NCBI GenBank assembly: GCA_963682175.1
Contig: OY821775.1
Location: 28,642,053-28,706,052, forward strand
From: Triglochin maritima
Taxonomy: Eukaryota; Streptophyta; Magnoliopsida; Alismatales; Juncaginaceae
Length of the DNA: 64,000 bases
Direction: 5' to 3'
Part shown: positions 55,758 to 64,000 of the stretch, in pieces
Position numbering within the stretch: position 1 is the stretch's first letter
Layout: the number at the start of each line of letters is the position of its first letter
Position numbers and translations under genes: made by a program
Notes under the pieces: generated by a model
What the model saw: only the letters and a program-made list of their open reading frames with translations
Databases searched by the model: none
What the model was told of the DNA's origin: nothing

Positions 55758-58110
55758 TCAATATCCCCACATCATTAATATTGCCCATCCTTGACCCACG
55801 GGAAGGTGACTTGTTGGTGCGCAAGCTGACTTTAAAGGAGTTGGAGGATGTGGTTTTGTTTGCAAATGCGGACAAGGCACCGGGTCCGGATGGTTTCAAT
55901 GCAAAATTTTTCACGGCGGCTTGGGGAATAATCAAGAGAGATGTCTTCAAGGCCGTGGACTCATGCTTGAGCAACAATGGAAAGATGTTGGCACAACTAA
56001 ATTATACCTCCATCACAATCATTCCCAAGAAGAAGGCCCCCGCGGTGGTTGAGGATTATCGACCTATTGCATTGTGTAATATGATGTATAGGTTCATTGC
56101 GAAGGTGCTTGCAAACCGGTTGAAGAGTCTATTACCAAAGCTGGTTGGAAACACTCAAAGTGCCTTTGTTCAAGGAAGACGAATCAGCGATAACATACTC
56201 CTTGCACATGAGCTTTGCCACAACATTCACCTTGCAAGGGGTCGAGGGCGTATGTGTATTAAGTTGGACATCCGGAAAGCCTATGATTCTCTATCGTGGG
56301 AGTTCTTGGAGCAAGTTATGGTGAGATTTGGGTTCCCGGGCAAGTGGAGGAGAGTGATCATGGCGTGTGTTGAAGGCTCATTTGTGGTAACGGTGAATGG
56401 ATTAAACTCAACACCATTTCGAGTGAGGAATGGATTGCGGCAAGGGGACCCTTTGGCACCATATTTGTTTGTCTTATGCATGGAGGTGTTGAGTGAAATG
56501 GTGAAGATGGCGGTGAGAGATGGGCAAATCGAGCCGTTAGAGTGTGGGGATGTGGCCGTGTCACATTTGTTATTCGCCGACGATGTCCTCATGTTTGCAA
56601 AGGCCACAAAGGAGAATGCAAGAGGAATCAAGAAAGTCCTTGATGAATTCACGGCTTGCTCGGGGCTGCGGTTTAGTGTCTCGAAGAGTCAAATCTTTAT
56701 GGGTGGGGAAGTCACACATGGAGAGTGGATTGTGGAGCACCTTGGTATGGAACGTAAGGAGTTTCCGGTGGTGTATCTTGGCCTTCCTCTATTTTCAGGA
56801 AGGATGGGGAAAAGCCATTGTGGGGTGCTTATAAACAAGGTAAAAGCTCGCCTAAGCACATGGCAACAAAATTACCTTTCCATTGCCGGGAGGGTTGAGC
56901 TTGTGAGAAGCGTCCTTGTCTCGCTTAGCATATATTGGACCTCCACATTCTTGATCCCAAGAAAGGTTCTTCATGAGATGGATAGTATCATGAGCCACTT
57001 CATTTGGGGAGGGCCGAAGAAATGGGTGGTCGTTGCTTGGAAAGATGTTTGCACCCCAAAGGACGAGGGTGGCCTCGGCCTAAAGAAGCTCACGGAATGG
57101 AATGATGTGGGTCTCCTTAGACTCTTTTGGCTTGTGGTGGAGGATGAAAACTCGTTGTGGGTGAAGTGTATGCGTCATAAGTACTTGAAGAATCGATCAA
57201 TATGGCAAGCAAGACCACCGTCGACATGTTCTTGGGCTTGGAGGGGGATCCTTCGGGTCCGCGAGATGGCTTGCAAGCACATTTCCTATGAGGTGGGCAA
57301 TGGAGAGAATATCCATTTCTTTCACTTTCCATGGTGTGGAAGACCATTCCAAGGGCAGCCTTGGGGGGAGAGGCTTCATTACGAGTTAGGGGTACCTTGG
57401 GATACCAAGGTATCTTTCTTCATTCGAGAGGGTGCGTGGAGGCTCCCCTTCCCGAGATCAAATACCATGGAGGAGTTATGGGAGAGGGTGAAACTTATCC
57501 CTATTACGGGAGGAATGGATAGACCGACAAGGCTTCATGGGAATGGAGGCTCTCTCGGCATGAAAGAGGTTTGGAAATGGGTCAAGGAACCGGGAACCAA
57601 GGTTAGTTGGGCGGACATGGTGTGGCACAAGCATGGGATACCAAAACATGCAATCACAACATGGAGAGCAATGCGAGGCCGGCTACTCACGAAGACACTC
57701 ATGAACAAGAGGGGAGCAAAGCACGACCCGACATGTATCCTTTGTATGAGTGTGGAGGAAGATATAGAACACTTATTTTGGAGATGCACGTTCACTAGAG
57801 AGGTATGGGGCCAGCTCCTCTTGCACCTTCAAATCAGCCCCAACATTGACACTTCTCTTGCGCGAGAAGCAAATCGCATCCTACACATTCGAGGCAAGCG
57901 CCTTGCAGCCATAACAAGGAAGTGGGTGTTCAATGCCATGATACATGAGTGTTGGCAAGAACGAAACCGAAGAATCTTTGAGGGAGATAGGGAGAAACCG
58001 GGGACATCATTTCAGCAATTAAAGATACGATCCGGTGTATGGGAGACAAAGTAAAAGACATAGTGAAGAACGAAGAAGAACACAAGACCTTTATAGATAC
58101 GTGGAAGTAG
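55758..58110 (+). pseudogene. LINE-C ORF2, 3' half: reverse transcriptase and zf-RVT
   Basis: LINE sequence resumes around FNIPTSLILPILDPREGD and stays open to 58054. Reverse transcriptase motifs are present: KAPGPDGFNAKFF, DYRPIALCNM, RQGDPLAPYLFVL and FADD (56573-56584). The zf-RVT domain is at CILCMSVEEDIEHLFWRC (about 57736-57790), followed by the C-terminal HECWQERNRRIFEGD. A frameshift near 58000-58010 sends the main frame to an early TAA at 58052-58054. The other frame reads DTIRCMGDKVKDIVKNEEEHKTFIDTWK to TAG 58108-58110, which I take as the original end. The frame differs from that of the 5' half because of the insert. Confidence 0.9.
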
Positions 58111-58250
58111 GGTAGCCTCTTGTGAGGTTTGATGTAATCACGTTTTGTAAAACGGAGTAGATGTGGCCGGCTTTGCATGTAGCACAAGCCCGCGCACCAA
58201 AAACTTATCATTTTTGTAGGTTGTAAACACTTAGTTTATTAATACAATTA

Positions 58251-58263
58251 GAGGCCAAGCCTC
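58251..58263 (+). other. 3'-terminal hairpin of LINE-C
   Basis: GAGGC-CAA-GCCTC, 13 bases before the A-tail, then CCTTTTGCTTTGC. Corresponds in position to the hairpins of LINE-B, D and E. Confidence 0.6.
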
Positions 58264-58282
58264 CCTTTTGCTTTGCAAAAAA

Positions 58283-58302
58283 AAGAGGCGTGATAGAAGG
58301 AG
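58283..58302 (+). repeat. Right target-site duplication of LINE-C
   Basis: AAGAGGCGTGATAGAAGGAG, matching 51284-51303 at 18 of 20 positions. The first two A may belong to the tail. Confidence 0.85.
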
Positions 58303-59513
58303 AGAGGGCACGAGAGAGGTAGAGAAGCGAGGGAAGGAGGAGAGAAGAGGAAGAGAGAGAGGGAAGAGAGGGGAAGTAGAGGGGAGAAAGGAGAAGATAT
58401 ATGGGGAGAAGGAGTGGGATAGAAGGAGAGAGAGCGAGAGACGGAGAGAGAGGAGGAGAAGGGAAAGAGGAGGATAGGGAAGGATAGGAAGAGGGAGAGA
58501 GAAGAAGAAGAGAGATGGATAAGAAGGGAGAGGAGAAGGAGAGGGAATCGGAGGGAGATAGAGATGAAGAGAGGGAGAAGAGGGAAGAGTGGGAGAGAGG
58601 TAAAGGAGAGAAGAGAGAGGGGTAGAGAGGTAGTGTGAGAAATACAGAGGGAAGGAAGAGACAGAGAGAGAGAGAATGGAGAGGAGAGAGAAGGAGAGGG
58701 AGAAAAGGAGAAGGGAGAGAAAGCAGGAGAGAGGGACATAAAGAGAGAGGGATAAGGAGAAGAGGGATAAAGGAGGGAGGGAGAGAAGAAAGAGAAAGAC
58801 GGAGAAGGAGAGAGAAAATGAGAAGGGAGAAGGGAGGAGGAGAAGGATAATGAGAACGAGAGAGGAGAGAGGAGGGAAAAGAGAGAAGAGGAGAGAAGGA
58901 GAGGAGAGGTAGGTAGAGAAGTCAAGGAGAAGAGAGAAGGGAGGGAGAGAGAGAGAAGGACAGAGACAGAGAAGAGAAAAGAGGGATAGGGATTGGGAGA
59001 GAAGAGAGAACGACAGAGACAGAAAAGAGAAAGGAGGGATAGGGATTGGGAGAGAAGAGAGAAGGAGAATAGGAAAGAGGTGAGAGAGATGGGAAGACAG
59101 AGGAGGGAGAAGAAGGGAGAGAGATCGAGAGGAGTAGAAGGAGTTAGTGGGGGAGGGGGATAAGAAGGAGAGGGGTAAGAGGGAGATAGAGAAGGAGAAA
59201 GAGGAGAGCAAGGATAAGAGGAGAGAGAGAGAGATAAGAAGAGCGAGAAGGAGAGAGGGAGGGGAACGAGAGGGAGATGACGAGATAAAGAAGGGACGGT
59301 GAGTGAAAAGAGGAGACTAGAGGGGGAACGAGAGGAGACGGAGGGACAAGAGGAGAAGGAGAGAGAGAGCGGGAGAGAGAGAAGGAGAGGGGAGGAGAGA
59401 GAGGGAGGGGGAGAAGAGGGAGGGGACGAGAGGAGACGGAGGGATGAGAGGAGAGAGAAGAGAAGTAGAGAGAGAGCGGAGGAGAGGAAGAGACGGAGAA
59501 GAGGGGAGAGAGA

Positions 59514-59543
59514 GAAGAAGAAGAAGAAGAAGAAGAAGAAGAA
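59514..59543 (+). repeat. (GAA)10 microsatellite
   Basis: Ten repeats. The related unit at 9468-9482, which shares the neighbouring GGATAGTGGAGGTGAGG, has only about five, so length differs between close relatives. Confidence 0.82.
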
Positions 59544-59884
59544 GGATAGTGGAGGTGAGGTTGAACGAGAGAAGGAGAAGAGGATAGAGAAGGAAAGGAG
59601 GAGAGGGAATAGGGAAGGGAACGAGATAGAGAAGGGAGGGTAGAGATAGAGAGTGAGAGAGAGAAGGAGCGAGAGAGATAGAGGAGGAGAGACGAATCGG
59701 GAGAGGAGAGAGATAAGGAGAAAGAGAAGGGGAGAGGAGGAGAGAAAAGGGAGAAGGGAGTGAGTGATAAAAGAAAGATGAGGGAAGAGGATAGGAGAGA
59801 GGAGAAGAGGGAGAAGGGGAGAGGAGAAGGGAGAGAGAGAACGGGAAGAGGAGCAATGAAGGGAAGGAGGAGATAGAGAGAGAA

Positions 59885-60008
59885 GGTGTCCCCCCTCTTT
59901 CTAATCCTCCCTCTACTCCTCTAGTTCCCTTCTTGTTATCCTCTCTCTTCTTCTCCTTCTCCCCCTCTCACTCCTCTCTTCCTTCTATCCATGTAAGGAT
60001 AACGAGAG
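59885..60008. repeat. Pyrimidine island 13
   Basis: CTCTTTCTAATCC form as at 9825; left arm changed to CTTGTTATCC. Confidence 0.9.
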
Positions 60009-62052
60009 AAGGAGAGAGTAAGAGGGAGATATACGAGGAGAAGAGGGAAGAGGAGAGAGAGGGGAAAAGAGGAAAGAGAGTCAAGAAGAAGAAGAGAGAA
60101 GGAAGAGGGAGAGAGAAGGAGATAATAGGGAAGGAGAGAGGAAACGAGAGAAGAGGAGATAGATAAGGGTAGAGAGATAGAGAAGGGAGAGCAGAGAGAA
60201 GGAGAGAGGAGATAGAGAATGGAGAGAAGGGAGAGAGGAGAGGGAAAAAAGGGAAGCGAGCGACAGAAGGAGAGGGAGAGAGTAGAAGAAGAGAGAAGGA
60301 GAGAGGATAAGGAGAGAGTTAGAAGGATAAGGAGAGAGGGAACGAGTGAGAAGGAGAAGAGAAAGTGGATAAGAGGGAGAACGAGAGAGAATGAGAAAAG
60401 GAGAAGCGAGAGGATGCGAGATGAGGAGAGAGAAAGAGAGAGAGAGGGACAAGAGGGAGAGGGCGGAGAGCGAAAGGAGAGTGGGAGAAGAAGGAGACGA
60501 AGAGAAGGAGAAGAGGGAAGAGGAGGGGAGAGGTGGAGAAGAAAAGAGAGACGGAGAGCGAGAATGAGAGATAGAGAAGGGAGAGATGAGAGTGGAGAAA
60601 AAAGGACAAGAAGAGTAGAGAGAGAAGGAGGGGGGAGAGAGGAAGAGAAAAGAGTAGAGGGGAGAGAAGGAAGAGAGGATAAAGAAGGGAAAGGGAGGGA
60701 AAAGGAGAAACGAGAGAAGTAGAGGGAGGAGAGAGGACGGAGAAGACGGAAGAGAGAGAGCGAGAGATGGAGGGGAAGAAGGAGGGAGTGGAGAAGAGGA
60801 TAAGAGGGAGATAGAAAATGAAGGAGAATAAGAGGGAAGAGGCGTGAGAGAAGGAGAGAGGGCACGAGAGAGGTAGAGAAGCGAGGGAAGGAGGAGAGAA
60901 GAGGAAGAGAGAGAAGGAAGAGAGGGGAAGTAGAGGGGAGAAAGGAGAAGATATATATGGGGAGAAGGAGTGGGATAGAAGGAGAGAGAGCGAGAGACGG
61001 AGAGAGAGGAGGAGAAGGGAAAGAGGAGGATAGGGAAGGATAGGAAGAGGGAGAGAGAAGAAGAAGAGAGATGGATAAGAAGGGAGAGGAGAAGGAGAGG
61101 GAATCGGAGGGAGATAGAGATGAAGAGAGGGAGAAGAGGGAAGAGTGGGAGAGAGGTAAAGGAGAGAAGAGAGAGGGGTAGAGAGGTAGTGTGAGAAATA
61201 CAGAGGGAAGGAAGAGACAGAGAGAGAGAGAATGGAGAGGAGAGAGAAGGAGAGGGAGAAAAGGAGAAGGGAGAGAAAGCAGGAGAGAGGGAGATAAAGA
61301 GAGAGGGATAAGGAGAAGAGGGATAAAGGAGGGAGGGAGAGAAGAAAGAGAAAGACGGAGAAGGAGAGAGAAAATGAGAAGGGAGAAGGGAGGAGGAGAA
61401 GGATAATGAGAACGAGAGAGGAGGGAAGAGAGAGAAGAGGAGAGAAGGAGAGGAGAGGTAGGTAGAGAAGTCAAGGAGAAGAGAGAAGGGAGGGAGAGAG
61501 AGAGAAGGACAGAGACAGAGAAGAGAAAAGAGGCATAAGGATTGGGAGAGAAGAGAGAAGGACAGAGACAGAGAAGAGAAAAGAGGGATAGGGATTGGGA
61601 GAGAAGAGAGAAGGAGAATAGGAAAGAGGTGAGAGAGATGGGAAGAGAGAGGAGGGAGAAGAAGGGAGAGAGATCGAGAGGAGTAGAAGGAGTTAGTGGG
61701 GGAGGGGGATAAGAAGGAGAGTGGTAAGAGGGAGATAGAGAAGGAGAAGGAGGAGAGCAAGGATAAGAGGAGAGAGAGATAAGAAGAGCGAGAAGGAGAG
61801 AGGGAGGGGAACGAGAGGGAGATGACAAGATAAAGAAGGGACGGTGAGAGAAAAGAGGAGACTAGAGGGGGAACGAGAGGAGACGGAGGGACAAGAGGAG
61901 AAGGAGAGAGAGAGCGGGAGAGAGAGAAGGAGAGGGGAGGAGAGAGAGAGGGAGGGGGAGAAGAGGGAGGGGACGAGAGGAGACGGAGGGATGAGAGGAG
62001 AGAGAAGAGAAGTAGAGAGAGAGCGGAGGAGAGGGAGAAGAGGGGAGAGAGA

Positions 62053-62080
62053 GAAGAAGAAGAAGAAGAAGAAGAAGAAG
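62053..62080 (+). repeat. (GAA)9 microsatellite
   Basis: Nine repeats at the standard position; the copy in the next partial unit (about 62886-62898) has only four. Confidence 0.8.
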
Positions 62081-63297
62081 GATAGAGGAGGAGAGGTTGA
62101 ACGGGAGAATGAGAAGAGGATAGAGAAGGAAAGGAGGAGGAGAGGGAATAGGGAAGGGAACGGGATAGAGAAGGGAGGGTAGAGATAGAGAGTGAGAGAG
62201 AGAAGGAGCGAGAGAGATAGAGGAGAGAAGGATAATGAGAACGAGAGAGGAGAGAGGAGGGAAGAGAGAGAAGTGGAGAGAAGGAGAGGAGAGGTAGGTA
62301 GAGAAGTCAAGGAGAAGAGAGAAGGGAGGGAGAGAGAGAAGGACAAAGACAGAGAAGAGAAAAGAGGGATAAGGATTGGGAGAGAAGAGAGAAGGACAGA
62401 GACAGAGAAGAGAAAAGAAGGATAGGGATTGGGAGAGAAGAGAGAAGGAGAATAGGAAAGAGGTGAGAGAGATGGGAAGAGAGAGGAGGGAGAAGAAGGG
62501 AGAGAGATCGAGAGGAGTAGAAGGAGTTAGTGGGGGAGGGGGATAAGAAGGAGAGGGGTAAGAGGGAGATAGAGAAGGAGAAAGAGGAGAGCAAGGATAA
62601 GAGGAGAGAGAGATAAGAAGAGCGAGAAGGAGAGAGGAGAGAGGGAGGGGAACGAGAGGGAGATGACGAGATAAAGAAGGGACGATGAGAGAAAAGAGGA
62701 GACTAGAGGGGGAACGAGAGGAGACGGAGGGACAAGAGGAGAAGGAGAGAGAGAGCGGGAGAGAGAGAAGGAGAGGGGAGGAGAGAGAGGGAGGGGACGA
62801 GAGGAGACGGAGGGATGAGAGGAGAGAGAAGAGAAGTATAGAGAGAGCGGAGGAGAGGAAGAGTGGGAGAAGAGGGGAGAGAGAGAAGAAGAAGAAGGAT
62901 AGACGAGGAGAGGTTGAACGAGAGAATGAGAAGAGGATAGAGAAGGAAAGGAGGAGGAGAGGGAATAGGGAAGGGAACGAGATAGAGAAGGGAGGGTAGA
63001 GATAGAGAGTGAGATAGAGATAGAGAAGGAGCGAGAGAGATAGAGGAGGAGAGACGAAACGGGAGAGGAGAGAGATAAGGAGAAAGAGAAGGGGAGAGGA
63101 GGAGAGAATAGAGAGAAGACGGAGGGATGAGAGGAGACGGAGGGATGAGAGGAGAAGGAGAGGGAGAAGGGAGTGAGTGATAAAAGAAAGATGAGGGAAG
63201 AGGATAGGAGAGAGAAGAAGAGGGAGAAGGGGAGAGGAGAAGGGAGAGAGAGAACGGGAAGAGGAGCAATGAAGGGAAGGAGGAGATAGAGAGAGAA

Positions 63298-63421
63298 GGT
63301 GTCCCCCCTCCTTCTCATCCTCCCTCTACTCCTATAGTTCCCTTCTCGTTATCCTCTCTCTTCTTCTCCTTCTCCCCCTCTCACTCCTCTCTTCCTTCTA
63401 TCCATGTAAGGATAACGAGAG
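63298..63421. repeat. Pyrimidine island 14
   Basis: Both arms intact; private CTATAG in place of CTCTAG. Confidence 0.9.
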
Positions 63422-64000
63422 AAGGAGAGTGTAAGAAGGAGATATACGAGGAGAAGAGGGAAGAGGAGAGAGAGGGGAAAAGAGGGAACAGGAGAGAGAG
63501 GAGAAAAGAGGGAAGAGAGTCAAGAAGAAGAAGAGAGAAGGAAGAGGGAGGGAGAAGGAGAGAATAGGGAAGGAGAGAGGAAACGAGAGAAGAGGAGATA
63601 TATAAGGGTAGAGAGATAGAGAAGGGAGAGCAGAGAGAGAAGGAGAGAGGAGATAGAGAATGGAGAGAAGGGAGAGAGGAGAGGGAATAAGGGGAAGTGA
63701 GCGACAGAAGGAGAGGGAGAGAGTAGAAGAAGAGAGAAGGAGAGAGGATAAGGAGGGAGGGAACGAGTGAGAAGGAGAAGAGAAAGTGGATAAGAGGGAG
63801 AACGAGAGAGACTGAGAAAAGGAGAAGCGAGAGGATGCGAGATGAGTAGACAGAGAAAGAGAGAGAGAGAGGGACAAGAGGGAGACGACAAAGAGAGAAA
63901 GGAGAGTGGGAGAAGAAGGAGACGGAGAGAAGGAGAAGAGGGAAGAGGAGGGGAGAGGTGGAGAAGAAAAGAGAGACGGAGAGCGAGAATGAGAGATAGA

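Larger units (their letters stand above)
51304..58282 (+). mobile_element. LINE-C, full-length L1-type non-LTR retrotransposon split by plastid DNA
   Basis: A 6.98-kb insertion with a GA-rich leader, a 5' UTR with a telobox-like motif, ORF1 (51441-53903) and ORF2 (53908-58110). About 615 bp of plastid DNA interrupts ORF2. The 3' UTR ends in the hairpin GAGGCCAAGCCTC (58251-58263), CTTTTGCTTTGC and an A-tail. A 20-bp target-site duplication with two mismatches flanks it, in a satellite motif that is otherwise continuous (GAGGCGTGATAGAAGGAGAGAGGGCACG). The A-tail lies on the purine strand. The plastid insertion must be younger than the LINE insertion or its source copy. Island spacing across it drops from 9585 to about 2.59 kb when it is removed. 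Confidence 0.93.
58283..64000 (+). repeat. Polypurine satellite array, segment 8 (continues past window)
   Basis: 5.7 kb of G and A with islands at 59885 and 63298. It starts with the right LINE-C target copy (58283-58302). The 3413-bp spacing holds a partial duplication: GGATAATGAGAACGAGAG at about 61402 recurs at about 62229, joined at GAGGAGA. From 58285 to about 60700 it shares rare variants with 8218-10500. From about 63480 it shares GGGAACAGGAGAGAGAG and GGGAATAAGGGGAAGTGAGCG with 50487-50700. A short GGAGACGGAGGGATGAGA direct repeat lies near 63118-63150. No gene seen. Confidence 0.93.

Overview
The window looks like nuclear DNA of a flowering plant (at least a seed plant). It carries three plant-type L1 LINEs, whose ORF1 has a DUF4283-like domain and a CX2CX4HX4C zinc knuckle and whose ORF2 has endonuclease, reverse transcriptase and zf-RVT domains. 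It also carries a piece of plastid rps2, inserted as nuclear plastid DNA. There is no host gene, tRNA or rRNA that I can support. The species cannot be named from the sequence.

About 39 kb (61%) is one tandem satellite that is almost purely G and A on the + strand. Its unit is about 2.5 kb. The unit is recognised by a 124-bp island in which the + strand switches from purine to pyrimidine and back; 14 complete islands and one truncated island are present. After subtracting inserted elements, most island-to-island spacings are 2.4-2.6 kb. The exceptions (4264, 3696, 3413 and a net of about 1420 bp) have visible internal duplication or deletion junctions. Very long 'ORFs' on the minus strand of this array are artefacts of stop-free pyrimidine DNA.

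Retroelements sit inside the array, from left to right: LINE-A (1-3394, minus, 5'-truncated, leaves the window on the left); E1 (6145-7558); LINE-B (11434-17800, full length, ORF2 nearly intact); D (29930-32706, a complete element with ORF1 but no ORF2); E2, E3 and E4 (39806-41220, 43794-45206, 47764-49177); LINE-C (51304-58282, full length, split by plastid DNA). Target-site duplications of 12-20 bp are visible for LINE-B, LINE-C, D and E.

D and E form an ORF1-only family. Their ORF1 ends in an extra C-terminal domain that the two LINEs with a visible ORF1 C terminus lack, and codon changes between D and E suggest purifying selection. Their 3' ends share a small hairpin and a terminal TTTTGC-A(n) type sequence with LINE-B and LINE-C, which suggests mobilisation by LINE ORF2 in trans. 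The four E copies share insertion point, 5' truncation and a point difference in the target-site duplication, so they are one insertion later copied as part of the satellite.

No element here has a fully intact coding set. LINE-B ORF2 (one late stop) and LINE-C ORF1 (one stop) are the best preserved.
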